From Planctomycetaceae bacterium (GTDB taxonomy: Bacteria; Planctomycetota; Phycisphaerae; Phycisphaerales; SM1A02), in NCBI GenBank assembly GCA_027490145.1, contig JAIXYQ010000010.1, positions 62,001 to 126,000 on the forward strand: 64,000 nucleotides of DNA, in the 5' to 3' direction. This document shows positions 1 to 7,995 of the stretch, in pieces. The position numbers were made by a program, and so were the translations under genes. The stretch's first letter is position 1. Each line of letters opens with the position of its first letter. The notes below the pieces were generated by a model, which saw nothing but the letters and a program-made list of their open reading frames with translations, made no database searches and was not told the origin of the DNA.

Positions 1-195
1 GGCGGCGCCGTAGCGGTCATGGTCGCGGTCGATGGCGCTCCATCCTGTCGCGGAGGTTCCGGCCGACTCAGGCTGCGCGGCGAGCCACGCCGGCCGGATG
101 GGATCGGGCACGCGGTCGAGCACGTGGGTTGGCGGACCGCACCCCGAGGCACCGAGGATCGCCATCAGCGCACCGAGCGCGAGGCCACGGATCAT
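1..195 (-). CDS. Putative lipoprotein, C-terminus outside window
   Basis: An open frame of 65 codons runs from an ATG at 195 off the left edge of the window, so only the N-terminus is visible. It begins MIRGLALGALMAILGASGC, a short positively charged start, a hydrophobic stretch and a cysteine at residue 19 that would suit signal peptidase II, although the lipobox is not canonical. The start overlaps the stop of the upstream HD-GYP gene by 4 bp (ATGA), which implies translational coupling and a shared transcript. No function can be assigned. The signal peptide and the coupling are what support it as a real gene. Confidence 0.6.
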   Translation of the reverse strand, partial: MIRGLALGALMAILGASGCGPPTHVLDRVPDPIRPAWLAAQPESAGTSATGWSAIDRDHDRYGAA

Positions 196-1850
196 GCGTG
201 GGAACCCCCGGTGGACTCGGACTCGGGGAACTCCGCCCGAGCGACATCGAGTTCGTCGAGCAGGCCGATGGCGAGCTCGACGAGTTCGGGGTCGAAGTGC
301 TCGCCGGCCTGCTGGCGCAGGTACTCCGCCGTCTCGGAGCGACTCCAGGCGCGCTTGTAGCGACGCGTGCTCAGCAGGGCGTCGTACACGTCGGCGATGG
401 CCACGATGCGGGCCGTGAGCGGGATCTGCTCGCCGCGCAGCGGGGCCACCGTGCCGTCGGAATGGGCGACCTGCGGATAGCCGCGCCCGTTCCAGCGCTG
501 ATGGTGGTGCAGCACGATGTCGTGGGCGATCCGGTCGAACGGCGTGCGGTGGCCGCTGAAGAGCACCGCACCCTCGGTCGTGTGGCCCATCATGGTGGCG
601 TACTCGTCGGGCGTGAGCGCGGCGGGCTTCTTGAGGATGCCGTCTGGGATGGCCACCTTGCCGACGTCGTGGAGCATGGCCCCGGTCCGCAGCAGGTCAC
701 CCTCGCGCGCGCGGCGTTCCATCGGGATCTCGTGCCGGTCGCACCATGCGTTGAAGAGGACCAGCGACATGCCGGCGACCCGATTGGTGTGCGAGAAGGT
801 CTCGCTCGGATCACGCATGCTGGCCATGCGGATCATGCGCTCGATGTTGGTGCGCGTGAGCGCCGTGCGCTGGAGGGCACCCTCGAGGATGGCCGCCAGG
901 CTCGCGGCCGCATTCTCGTCCTCGCGCGCGAACGGGCTCGCTCGGCCGCGCATGAGCAGGACGACGGCCTGCACTTCGCCGTCGGGATCCACCATCGGTG
1001 CGCCCAGCGTCGGGACCGCCGTGCCGGTGCCGAAGGGCTTGCAGGTTTCCGTGAACACCGAGTGACCCTGCGCGATGCGTGCGAGGATGGTCTGTCCATC
1101 GAGCGGCACCTCCTCGGGCATCTGGGCGGCGTCGGGCACGGCGTACTGGCGCCGGAGCACGGTGTCATCGACGCGGTAGAGCACGGCGCTGGTGGCCTGC
1201 ATGGCGACCATGCCGCCCAGCAGCAGGTCGTGCATCACGACATCCTGGTCGATGCCCTTGGACGCGCGGTCTCCGAGCACGGCCATGCTGTGCAGGCGCT
1301 GGCGCGCCGTGTCGCGCGAGCGGCGATCCATGTCCGCTTCGCGCTCGAGTTCGCCGAACATCTGGGCCAGTTCGCGATTGGCGACCTCGAGCCGCGTGCG
1401 CGCCACCTCGAGCCGTTCGGCGAGGGTTCGGTTGCGGTCGGCGATCCCCTTGGACCTGAGCTGCGATTCCACGCGCGCCAGCACGACCGGGAAATCCAGC
1501 GGCTTGGTGATGAAGTCGTTGGCGCCGGCCTCCATCGCCTCGACGAGGAAGCTCGTTTCGTGCAGGGCCGTCGCCACCACGATCGGCAGTTCCGTGGGGT
1601 CGATGGTGCGCCGGATCTCGCGCAGCACATCCAGCCCCGAGATGCCCGGCATGAGCAGGTCCAGCAGCACCAGATCGGGGCGCTTGGCCCGGATCTGGGT
1701 GAGCGCGTCGGCGCCGTCGGTGGCGGTGGCCACGTCGTAGCCGGCCTTGCCCAGGCGGCGGCTCAGCATGTCGCGATTCAGCGGCTCGTCATCCACCAGC
1801 AGGATCGAGCGCGGGCGGTCGAGGTTGGGATCGCCCAGTGGCGTGGACAC
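192..1850 (-). CDS. Response regulator with GAF-like and HD-GYP domains
   Basis: This 552-aa protein probably hydrolyses cyclic di-GMP in response to phosphorylation. An N-terminal receiver domain (about 1-130) has the acidic pair D20/D21, phospho-acceptor D64 in LVLLDLLMPG and the ITKP lysine motif. A coiled segment (about 135-190) follows, then a GAF-like region (about 195-340). The C-terminal HD-GYP domain has HDVGK at 394-398 and HHHQRWNGRGYP from 448, so both the metal site and the GYP signature are intact and an active phosphodiesterase is expected. No histidine kinase partner is visible. The start is a GTG with TACACT 6 nt upstream and no Shine-Dalgarno. It is co-transcribed with the downstream lipoprotein, with which it overlaps by 4 bp. 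Confidence 0.9.
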   Translation of the reverse strand: MSTPLGDPNLDRPRSILLVDDEPLNRDMLSRRLGKAGYDVATATDGADALTQIRAKRPDLVLLDLLMPGISGLDVLREIRRTIDPTELPIVVATALHETSFLVEAMEAGANDFITKPLDFPVVLARVESQLRSKGIADRNRTLAERLEVARTRLEVANRELAQMFGELEREADMDRRSRDTARQRLHSMAVLGDRASKGIDQDVVMHDLLLGGMVAMQATSAVLYRVDDTVLRRQYAVPDAAQMPEEVPLDGQTILARIAQGHSVFTETCKPFGTGTAVPTLGAPMVDPDGEVQAVVLLMRGRASPFAREDENAAASLAAILEGALQRTALTRTNIERMIRMASMRDPSETFSHTNRVAGMSLVLFNAWCDRHEIPMERRAREGDLLRTGAMLHDVGKVAIPDGILKKPAALTPDEYATMMGHTTEGAVLFSGHRTPFDRIAHDIVLHHHQRWNGRGYPQVAHSDGTVAPLRGEQIPLTARIVAIADVYDALLSTRRYKRAWSRSETAEYLRQQAGEHFDPELVELAIGLLDELDVARAEFPESESTGGSHA

Positions 1851-1856
1851 GACCGG

Positions 1857-1862
1857 AGTGTA
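1857..1862 (-). promoter_or_regulatory. -10-like hexamer, leaderless start of the HD-GYP gene
   Basis: TACACT on the minus strand lies 6 nt before the GTG at 1850, matching the TANNNT-plus-6/7 spacing seen before many genes of this window. No -35 element is obvious. Confidence 0.5.
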
Positions 1863-1878
1863 GGGCAGGAGGTTGCGC

Positions 1879-1884
1879 TACCAT
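1879..1884 (+). promoter_or_regulatory. Candidate -10 box of tRNA-Arg
   Basis: TACCAT ends 12 nt before the 5' end of the mature tRNA, a reasonable distance for a short 5' leader. No clear -35 box is seen 17 nt upstream. Confidence 0.35.
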
Positions 1885-1896
1885 GGCTCCCCTCCC

Positions 1897-1969
1897 GCAC
1901 GCGTAGCTCAACGGATAGAGCATCGGTCTTCGGAACCGAGGGTTGGGGGTTCGAATCCCTCCGCGTGCG
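1897..1969 (+). tRNA. tRNA-Arg (anticodon TCG)
   Basis: A 73-nt cloverleaf folds by eye. The acceptor stem GCACGCG pairs with CGCGTGC (1962-1968), followed by discriminator G1969. The D-stem is GCTC/GAGC, and the anticodon stem TCGGT/ACCGA encloses loop CTTCGGA with TCG at 1930-1932. The T-stem is GGGGG/CCCTC with loop TTCGAAT. The 3' CCA is not encoded and must be added post-transcriptionally. It sits between the divergent HD-GYP gene and fabI. It should decode CGA and possibly other CGN codons. Confidence 0.95.
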
Positions 1970-1997
1970 CTTCACCCCAAGCCAAGGAGCCACCTCG

Positions 1998-2783
1998 ATG
2001 GGATTCATGCAGGGCAAGCGCGGCCTCGTCACCGGCATCGCCAACGACCACTCGTACGCCTGGTACATCACGCAGAGCCTGGTCCGCGAGGGGGCACACT
2101 GCCTGTTCACCCACCTGCCCGGCGAGAAGATGGAGCGCCGCTGCCGGATGGCCGTCGAGGAACTCGGCGTGAAGGATCCCTGGCTTGCGCCCATGGATGC
2201 CGCGAACGATGCGGACCTGGATGCGGTGTTCAACCGCGTCAAGGCCGAGTTCGGCACGATCGACTTCCTCGTGCACTCGATCGCCTACGCCGACAAGAGC
2301 TGGCTGCGCATGGACCAAGGGGTCTTCACGGCCACCCCGCGCCAGGTCTTCACCCAGGCCATGGACATCAGCGCGTTCACCTACATGGCCATGGCCAACC
2401 GCTGCGTCGACCTGATGCCCCAGGGCGGCAGCATGATCGCGCTGTCGTACTACGGCGCCGAGAAGGCCGTGCCCGGCTACAACGTCATGGGTGTGGCCAA
2501 GGCTGCGCTCGAGGCAACCACGCGCTACCTGGCGATGGACCTCGGCCCCCGCAACGTCCGCGTGAACTGCATCAGCGGTGGTCCGCTGCGCACGCTCAGC
2601 GCGATGGCGGTGGGCGGTTTCACCGACATCCTCGACCACATGGAGCGCAAGGCTCCCTTGCGCCGCAACATCACCGGCGGGCAGGTCGGCGACTGCGCCG
2701 CGTTCCTGCTGAGCGAGCTCGGCGGCGGCATGACCGGCCAGGTCGTCTACGTGGATGCGGGCTACTCGACGATCGGGCTCTGA
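1998..2783 (+). CDS. fabI: Enoyl-[acyl-carrier-protein] reductase (NADH)
   Basis: This 261-aa short-chain dehydrogenase of the FabI class carries out the last reduction in each cycle of type II fatty acid synthesis. It shows a cofactor-binding start GLVTGIANDHSYAW and the FabI catalytic block SYYGAEKAVPGYNVMGVAKA with Y161 and K168 (E. coli Y156/K163). The GPLRTL segment near the substrate loop and the GQVVYVDAGYS C-terminus are also present. Length matches the family. The start ATG was chosen because AAGGAG at 1984-1989 lies 8 nt upstream and the protein aligns from there. A much longer frame continues upstream, but it is antisense to the HD-GYP gene and runs through the tRNA. The 3' end overlaps the convergent GTPase gene by 22 bp. 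Confidence 0.97.
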   Translation: MGFMQGKRGLVTGIANDHSYAWYITQSLVREGAHCLFTHLPGEKMERRCRMAVEELGVKDPWLAPMDAANDADLDAVFNRVKAEFGTIDFLVHSIAYADKSWLRMDQGVFTATPRQVFTQAMDISAFTYMAMANRCVDLMPQGGSMIALSYYGAEKAVPGYNVMGVAKAALEATTRYLAMDLGPRNVRVNCISGGPLRTLSAMAVGGFTDILDHMERKAPLRRNITGGQVGDCAAFLLSELGGGMTGQVVYVDAGYSTIGL

Positions 2784-3763
2784 TCCGCATCGAAGACCCA
2801 GGCGCGCGGATCCTCGAGATCGTCATCGCTGACCAAGGCCCTGCGGACCGCGAGGGCGAGGTCGTCGAGTCCGGTCGCCTGTCGTGCGCTGCACGCCACG
2901 AGTGCCTGGTGGCGCTCGATGCACGTTGCGGCTTCGGGGCGATCCGCCTGCAGCAGGACTCGAACGAGCACGGTGCCGTCGGTGGGAGCGATCTCCGGCC
3001 AGCCGCGTCCCGGGGCCGTGGCGAGGATCATCACGCGCGCGGACGCTGCCAGGCGTGACGCGATCGATGCGGCCGAGGCGTCGATGCCGCTGGGGGCCTC
3101 GAGCAGTCCCGGCAGGTCGATCCAGTCGACGGTCACCCCGTCGAGGTCCAGGCGTACCGGGACCGGATCGCGCGTGGTGCCCGCGGCGTCATCGGTGACT
3201 GAGACGGTCCGACGGGCGAGTGCGTTGGTGAGCGTGCTCTTGCCCACGTTCGAGGCGCCCGCGATCACCACGGTGGGCGGGGTGATGAGCACGCGCAGCC
3301 GTTGTGCCCGAGCGCGGTCCCCGGCCGTGGGCGGTCCCGATCGTGCGACCCGGTCGGCATGATCACGAAGGAGCGCCAGCGCGCGTCGGCTTGCGCAGCG
3401 ACCGGCCATGCGCGCAGCCGCCGCGGCCTGGGGATCGCTGCACTCCGGGAAGAGCGCGCGATCGGAGAGCGTGGCCTCGATCGCTCCATGCGAGCGCAGC
3501 CACGACTGAAGGCGTTGCGCGATGCGGACGCCCCCGTGCGGCATGAGCATGGCCGAGTCGGGCGCCGTGCGGACGGCGACGCCGTCGTCGAAGGTGCCGA
3601 TCGCATCGGTGAAGCGGCAGCGGGAGGTGGAGCCGGGGCCGGGCACGCGGCGACAGCACCCGGCGAGCAGGGCATCGAGCCCGGCGGGTGCACCCTGCAG
3701 CGTGACGAGCGCAATGGCCCCGGGCTGCATCGGCGTGGACCACGCCCACCGGACGGGTGTCAT
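2762..3763 (-). CDS. Divergent MnmE/TrmE-like GTPase
   Basis: A 333-aa P-loop GTPase built like a shortened MnmE (the tRNA wobble-uridine modification GTPase). Residues about 15-110 resemble the folate-binding TrmE N-terminal domain (MLMPHGGVRIAQRL at 71-85), and the G domain follows. G1 GASNVGKST (169-177), G2 TTRD (196-199), G3 DLPG (216-219) and G5 CSA (291-293) are present. The G4 guanine-specificity motif NKxD reads LQAD (271-274), and there is no C-terminal C(I/L/V)GK motif or following helical domain. It may be a lineage-specific paralogue rather than a functional MnmE. The start ATG at 3763 overlaps the coaX stop by 4 bp; an upstream extension is only an antisense shadow. Confidence 0.8.
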   Translation of the reverse strand: MTPVRWAWSTPMQPGAIALVTLQGAPAGLDALLAGCCRRVPGPGSTSRCRFTDAIGTFDDGVAVRTAPDSAMLMPHGGVRIAQRLQSWLRSHGAIEATLSDRALFPECSDPQAAAAARMAGRCASRRALALLRDHADRVARSGPPTAGDRARAQRLRVLITPPTVVIAGASNVGKSTLTNALARRTVSVTDDAAGTTRDPVPVRLDLDGVTVDWIDLPGLLEAPSGIDASAASIASRLAASARVMILATAPGRGWPEIAPTDGTVLVRVLLQADRPEAATCIERHQALVACSARQATGLDDLALAVRRALVSDDDLEDPRAWVFDADQSPIVE

Positions 3764-4632
3764 GCCTGGTCGTCGTGCTTGGTGTGGCAGCCGCACCCAT
3801 CGCCGCAGCCGCCGGGGCGGACCTCGGCCGTGGCGGTGGCGCGTTGCACCGCAGGGCGACTGGGCTCCGACTCGGCCTCGAACGCGGCACGCCACGACTC
3901 GTGGATGCCGTGCAGCGTGAGGTCGGGGACGATCGCGTTGACGAGTTCGTCCTTGCAGAAGAGCGTGGCGGCGTCGCCGCCGGTGGCGAGGACGACCGGG
4001 AAGGCGCCGTACTGCATGGCGTACTGCTCGACGAGCTTCCAGACCAGGCCTTGCAGCCCCACGTGCACGCCCTGCAGCATCGCCTGCTCGGTGTTCTTGC
4101 CGAAGCTGCCCGCATCGGGCTCCCGGTAGCTGATCGAGGGCAGTGCGGCGGTGTGTTCATGCATGGCACGGAGCGCCATCTGCGCACCCGGGGCGATCGC
4201 GCCGCCCTGGAACGTGCCGACACCGTCGATGAAGTCCACCGTGATCGCCGTCCCCGCATCGACGACCACGCACGCCTGCTTCACGCACGACCAGGCGGCG
4301 GCGGCGTTGAGCAGCCGGTCCTGTCCGGTCTTCGCGTGCGCATCGAGGTGGGTGCCGATGGCCGGTGCGACGTCGGCACCGACGCGCAGCACCTCGGCGC
4401 CGGTGCGGGCCTCGACCTCGTCGGCGATGCGGTCGGCCGTGGGGTCGTTCGTGGACGCAACGACGATCGGTGCGCCGGCGCTGTCGAGCATCTTCCAGGC
4501 GCCCTCGGCCGCCGCAGCGACGGCGATGGGGTCGACGTTGTCCAGCCGCGTGACCGCGGTGAGCTCGCTCGCGGTGAACGAGCCGATGGCGGTGCGGGTG
4601 TTGCCGACGCTGAGGGCGAGGAGGGTGGGCAC
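3760..4632 (-). CDS. coaX: Type III pantothenate kinase
   Basis: A 290-aa ASKHA-fold kinase that would phosphorylate pantothenate, the first step of CoA synthesis. Family motifs are visible: VGNTRTAIG near the N-terminus (phosphate loop), GQDRL (the GxDR substrate loop) and VVDAGTAITVDFI. The aspartate that normally opens the DxGNT motif is serine here (LALSVGNT). After the normal fold end there is a tail of about 40 residues containing GGCGDGCGCH, which looks metal-binding and is unusual for CoaX. The start is GTG at 4632 with TAGACT 6 nt upstream and no Shine-Dalgarno. It is translationally coupled to the MnmE-like GTPase. Confidence 0.85.
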   Translation of the reverse strand: MPTLLALSVGNTRTAIGSFTASELTAVTRLDNVDPIAVAAAAEGAWKMLDSAGAPIVVASTNDPTADRIADEVEARTGAEVLRVGADVAPAIGTHLDAHAKTGQDRLLNAAAAWSCVKQACVVVDAGTAITVDFIDGVGTFQGGAIAPGAQMALRAMHEHTAALPSISYREPDAGSFGKNTEQAMLQGVHVGLQGLVWKLVEQYAMQYGAFPVVLATGGDAATLFCKDELVNAIVPDLTLHGIHESWRAAFEAESEPSRPAVQRATATAEVRPGGCGDGCGCHTKHDDQA

Positions 4633-4638
4633 GCCCCG

Positions 4639-4644
4639 AGTCTA
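4639..4644 (-). promoter_or_regulatory. -10-like hexamer, leaderless start of coaX
   Basis: TAGACT on the minus strand is separated by 6 nt from the GTG start at 4632. Confidence 0.5.
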
Positions 4645-5505
4645 GCCGGGCGGCAGTCCGCACTCGCGCCGGATGCGTTGGGCCAGCAGGGCGAAGGCGC
4701 GTTGCGTGACCGGGCCGATCGCCCCGGTCCCGATCCTGCGGCCATCGACGCTCAGGATGGGCGTGACCAACCGACGGCTGGCGGCGATGAAGACCTCGCT
4801 CGCCGACGCGAGGTCATCGACGCCGATCGGCCTGACGGCGGTGGGGATGCCGGCCCGGGTCGATTCCTCGAGCAGCTGCCACCGCGTGACCCCGTGCAGG
4901 ATCGGCGGGTCGTCGTCGACCGGCGTCGTCACCAGCGTGCCGTCGAGCACGGCGAAGACGTTGCTGTACGCGCCTTCGCCCACGAGGCCGTTGCGGGTGA
5001 GCAGCACCTCGTCGGCGCGCGCATCCTGCGCATCGAGCAGGGCGAGGATGTTCCCGAGCAGGCTGGTCGTCTTGATCTCGCAGCGCGACCACCGTGGATC
5101 GGGGCGGGTGATCGCCGTGCCGGGCTGCAGCGTGGCGAGTTCCTCGATCGAGCCGCAGGCGCTGGCGTAGGCGAACACCGTGGGCACGAGGCCCGGCGTG
5201 GGCATGTGCGCGCGCGGCAGCTGCACACCGCGCGTGACCTGCAGGTAGACCGCGCCGTCGCGGAGGTCGTTGGCGGCCAGCAGGTCGCGGCAGAGCCCGG
5301 GGACGGTGTGCGCATCGAATCCCGCGATGCGCGTGAGTGCGAGGCTGCGCTCGAGCCGCGCGACGTGGGCATCGATCCCGACGCCGACGCCGTTGAAGAA
5401 GCGCACGAGTTCGTAGACGCCGTCGCCGAAGACGAAGCCCCGGTCGAAGGGGCTCAGCGTGGCCTCATGGGCAGGAAGGATGCGTCCGTTCAGCCAGACC
5501 TGCAT
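4642..5505 (-). CDS. dat: D-amino-acid transaminase-like class IV aminotransferase
   Basis: A 287-aa PLP enzyme of fold type IV, probably interconverting D-alanine and D-glutamate for peptidoglycan, with branched-chain transaminase as the alternative. FDRGFVFGDGVYELVRFF near residue 20 is the family N-terminal motif. The PLP lysine lies in IKTTSLLGNILALLDA, and NGLVGEGAYSNVFAVLDG is the phosphate-binding EGxxSN block (EGAYSN here). Length fits D-alanine transaminases (about 280-290 aa). Start ATG at 5505 has TAGGAT 7 nt upstream. It precedes coaX with only 9 bp between them, so readthrough is possible although coaX has its own hexamer. Confidence 0.85.
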   Translation of the reverse strand: MQVWLNGRILPAHEATLSPFDRGFVFGDGVYELVRFFNGVGVGIDAHVARLERSLALTRIAGFDAHTVPGLCRDLLAANDLRDGAVYLQVTRGVQLPRAHMPTPGLVPTVFAYASACGSIEELATLQPGTAITRPDPRWSRCEIKTTSLLGNILALLDAQDARADEVLLTRNGLVGEGAYSNVFAVLDGTLVTTPVDDDPPILHGVTRWQLLEESTRAGIPTAVRPIGVDDLASASEVFIAASRRLVTPILSVDGRRIGTGAIGPVTQRAFALLAQRIRRECGLPPG

Positions 5506-5512
5506 GGGGGCG

Positions 5513-5518
5513 ATCCTA
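5513..5518 (-). promoter_or_regulatory. -10-like hexamer, leaderless start of the transaminase
   Basis: TAGGAT on the minus strand, 7 nt from the ATG at 5505. Confidence 0.5.
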
Positions 5519-5526
5519 CGCGCCCT

Positions 5527-6324
5527 TCAGCGGATCGCGTCGCGCGCGGCGACGATCGCACGCATGCGGTCGGGGCACAGCTCGTTCGACCAGACGCCGC
5601 CCTGCTTGATCGCGCTGCCCACGATCACCGCGTGGGCGTGGGCGAAGAGCGCCGGCAGCGTGGCAGGCGTCGCGCCGCTGCCCACGAGGACCGGCAGCGG
5701 CGATGCGGCGCGGGCCGCTGCGAGCTCCGAGGCATCGACCGGCTTGCCCGTGGCGACCCCGGTCACGATCACGCCATCGGCGCCGAAGAAGTGGGCGGCC
5801 TCGACCCAGTCGGTCATGGTGAGGTCGGCCGTGATCGCATGGCTCGAGTGCTTCTTGCGCAGGTCGGCGTAGATGCGGATGCCCTGGGCACCCAGGCGCG
5901 TGCGATCGCGGAGGAGCCGGCCGGCACAGGCATCGTTGACGAGGCCCTCATCGCTGACGCTCGCGAAGACGAACCCCTCGACGCGGATGAAGCCCGCGCC
6001 CGAGGCGTGCGCCACGGCCAGTGCGGCCGACGCCGCGTGGGAGAGGACCTGGACGCCCACGGGAATGCGCACCGCCCGGACGACTTCGGCCGTGACGAGG
6101 GTCATGGCCGCCACGACCTCGGGCACCGACGCGTCGCGCAGGTACGGGGCATCGTGCATGTTCTCCACGATCAGGGCGTCGAACCCGGCCGCCTCCAGCG
6201 CGCGAGCCTCGTGGACGGCGATCTCGGCGATGCGCGCCACGGCGAGCGACGCGCGCGGCGAGCCGGGAAGGGCACGTGCATGGACCATGCCCACCAGGGC
6301 CCGGGGATGCTCGAACACGCTCAT
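5527..6324 (-). CDS. BtpA/SgcQ family TIM-barrel protein
   Basis: A 265-aa protein of the BtpA family, a TIM-barrel group named for a cyanobacterial photosystem I biogenesis factor and also including SgcQ; the biochemical role outside cyanobacteria is unknown. Typical features are [13 protein letters not shown] at the N-terminus, [41 protein letters not shown] and the phosphate-loop-like [12 protein letters not shown]. There is no signal peptide or membrane helix. Start ATG at 6324 has TAGGCT 6 nt upstream. It precedes the transaminase and coaX on the same strand with short gaps, so it may share a transcript. It has no link to photosynthesis here. Confidence 0.85.
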   Translation of the reverse strand: MSVFEHPRALVGMVHARALPGSPRASLAVARIAEIAVHEARALEAAGFDALIVENMHDAPYLRDASVPEVVAAMTLVTAEVVRAVRIPVGVQVLSHAASAALAVAHASGAGFIRVEGFVFASVSDEGLVNDACAGRLLRDRTRLGAQGIRIYADLRKKHSSHAITADLTMTDWVEAAHFFGADGVIVTGVATGKPVDASELAAARAASPLPVLVGSGATPATLPALFAHAHAVIVGSAIKQGGVWSNELCPDRMRAIVAARDAIR

Positions 6325-6330
6325 GGCGCA

Positions 6331-6336
6331 AGCCTA
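6331..6336 (-). promoter_or_regulatory. -10-like hexamer, leaderless start of the BtpA-family gene
   Basis: TAGGCT on the minus strand, 6 nt from the ATG at 6324. The divergent gap gene has TATCCT at 6367-6372 on the other strand. Confidence 0.5.
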
Positions 6337-6430
6337 CCTTCGCGGCAGCGGCGTCCCGTCGGGTGCTATCCTTCCCGCCCCCTTGGCGAGCCGGGGTCGG
6401 CGCGCCAGGAGCGGGATCCAAGGAGCAACC

Positions 6431-7450
6431 ATGGCCATTCGCATCGGCATCAACGGTTTCGGTCGCATCGGTCGCCTCGTCTGCCGCATCGCCACGTCGC
6501 GGGGCATGGAGGTCGTCGGGATCAACGACCTCGTTCCCGCGGACAATCTGGCCTACCTGCTGCGCTACGACACCATGCACGGCCGATTCGATGCCAAGGT
6601 CGAGGCCGACGAGACCTCGATCACGATCAACGGCAAGCGCACGGCCTGCAGCGCGCTGAAGGATCCTTCGGCGCTGCCCTGGAAGCAGCTCGGCTGCGAC
6701 TACGTGCTTGAGTCGACGGGGCTCTTCACCACGCTCGAGGACGCCTCCAAGCACCTGACGGCCGGTGCGCGCCGCGTGCTGATCAGCGCCCCCACGAAGA
6801 GCGAGAAGGAGGTGCCCACCTTCGTGTACGGCGTCAACTGCGGGTCGTACGACCCGGCGAAGCACACCGTCCTGAGCAACGCGAGCTGCACCACCAACTG
6901 CCTCGTGCCGGTCGTGAAGGTGCTGCTGGAGACCTGCGGGCTCGAGGAAGGCCTGATGACGACGGTGCACGCCGCCACCGCGACCCAGCCCACGCAGGAT
7001 GGGCCCAGCAAGAAGGACTGGCGCGGCGGGCGCAACGCCTACATGAACATCATCCCGGCCTCGACGGGTGCCGCCAAGGCAGCCGCGCTCGTGCTGCCCG
7101 AGGTCAAGGGCAAGCTGACCGGCATGAGCTTCCGCGTGCCCACGGCCGACGTGAGCTGCGTGGACCTGACCTTCCGCACCACGAAGCCGACGTCGCTCGA
7201 GGCGATCAACGCGGCGATGAAGGCCGCGGCCGCCGGGCCGATGAAGGGCGTGCTCGGCTACACCGACGAGGAAGTCGTGAGCAGCGACTTCGTCAGCGAT
7301 CCGCACAGCTCGATCTTCGATGCCAAGGCCGGCATCCAGCTCAACGACCGCTTCTTCAAGATCGTCGCCTGGTACGACAACGAGTTCGGCTACGCGAGCC
7401 GTTGCGTCGACATGCTGGCGATGATGGCGAAGAAGGACGGCGTCGCCTGA
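6431..7450 (+). CDS. gap: Type I glyceraldehyde-3-phosphate dehydrogenase
   Basis: A 339-aa glycolytic enzyme oxidising glyceraldehyde-3-phosphate with NAD. The Rossmann start is [13 protein letters not shown], the catalytic cysteine is C153 in SNASCTTNC and its partner is H180 in [11 protein letters not shown]. The [18 protein letters not shown] and [13 protein letters not shown] blocks, and [11 protein letters not shown] at the C-terminus, are all conserved. The start was fixed by AAGGAG at 6420-6425 and by family alignment; a longer upstream frame is antisense to the BtpA gene. TATCCT at 6367-6372 is a plausible -10, giving a 5' leader of about 55 nt, so this gene uses an ordinary Shine-Dalgarno start unlike most neighbours. 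Confidence 0.98.
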   Translation: MAIRIGINGFGRIGRLVCRIATSRGMEVVGINDLVPADNLAYLLRYDTMHGRFDAKVEADETSITINGKRTACSALKDPSALPWKQLGCDYVLESTGLFTTLEDASKHLTAGARRVLISAPTKSEKEVPTFVYGVNCGSYDPAKHTVLSNASCTTNCLVPVVKVLLETCGLEEGLMTTVHAATATQPTQDGPSKKDWRGGRNAYMNIIPASTGAAKAAALVLPEVKGKLTGMSFRVPTADVSCVDLTFRTTKPTSLEAINAAMKAAAAGPMKGVLGYTDEEVVSSDFVSDPHSSIFDAKAGIQLNDRFFKIVAWYDNEFGYASRCVDMLAMMAKKDGVA

Positions 7451-7496
7451 GCGAGCCCTCAGCCTGCGACGGCGGACAACGACCGGAGGCAACCCG

Positions 7497-7502
7497 TATC
7501 CT
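7497..7502 (+). promoter_or_regulatory. -10-like hexamer before the SET-domain gene
   Basis: TATCCT, 7 nt before the ATG at 7510. This suggests the SET/synthetase pair has its own promoter rather than depending on gap. Confidence 0.5.
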
Positions 7503-7509
7503 CCGCGCG

Positions 7510-7995
7510 ATGTGCGAACCGTCACGCCCAGGGATCTCGGTCAGGCCATCGTCGGCCGGCAGCGGCCTGTGGTGCGACGAAGATGTCGCGTCGGGCTGCG
7601 TCGTGATCGAGTTCGACGGTGATGTGCGTCCGGATCCTGCGAGATACAGCGTGCAGGTTGGCATCGATGAGCACGTCCATCCCGATGAGGACGCGGTGGC
7701 CTCGCGAGACCTGACGCGGTTCCGTTGGCGCTTCCTCAACCATGCGTGCGCGCCGAGCTGCCGCGTCGAGGGGCGGACCCTGGTGGCGCTTCGTGACCTG
7801 AGGGCAGGCGAGGAACTGACGTTCGATTACAACGCGACGGAGTGGTCAATGGCCGAGCCGTTCCACTGCGTGTGCGGTGAGTGCGGCGGCTCGATCGTTC
7901 GTGGCTTCGCGCATCTCGACGCCGCTGCGCGGGCGCTGCGACGGGGTTGGACCGCCGAGCACCTCGTCGAGCGCATGAACCATGCAGACGCTTGA
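7510..7995 (+). CDS. Small SET-domain protein (putative lysine methyltransferase)
   Basis: A 161-aa protein consisting almost entirely of a SET domain with a post-SET motif. The SAM-binding motif FLNHACAPSC (76-84) and the catalytic-site motif EELTFDYN (101-108) are clear. C120, C122 and C125 form a post-SET zinc motif (HCVCGECGG). SET proteins transfer methyl groups to lysine, and bacterial targets are mostly unknown. The last 14 bp overlap the start of the following synthetase gene, so the two are almost certainly co-translated. The ATG at 7510 was preferred to an earlier alternative start because TATCCT lies 7 nt upstream and the SET fold begins just after it. No signal peptide. Confidence 0.85.
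   Translation: MCEPSRPGISVRPSSAGSGLWCDEDVASGCVVIEFDGDVRPDPARYSVQVGIDEHVHPDEDAVASRDLTRFRWRFLNHACAPSCRVEGRTLVALRDLRAGEELTFDYNATEWSMAEPFHCVCGECGGSIVRGFAHLDAAARALRRGWTAEHLVERMNHADA

Noticed and set aside
129..1997. N-terminal 620-codon extension of fabI
   Set aside because: It is antisense to the HD-GYP gene and passes through tRNA-Arg. FabI begins at 1998, where a Shine-Dalgarno and the family start coincide.
1897..1997. Integration site (att) at the tRNA-Arg gene
   Set aside because: No integrase gene and no duplicated tRNA 3' end were seen in the window.
3757..6711. A 984-codon plus-strand frame across coaX, the transaminase and the BtpA gene
   Set aside because: It is antisense to three well-supported genes and shows no domain similarity.
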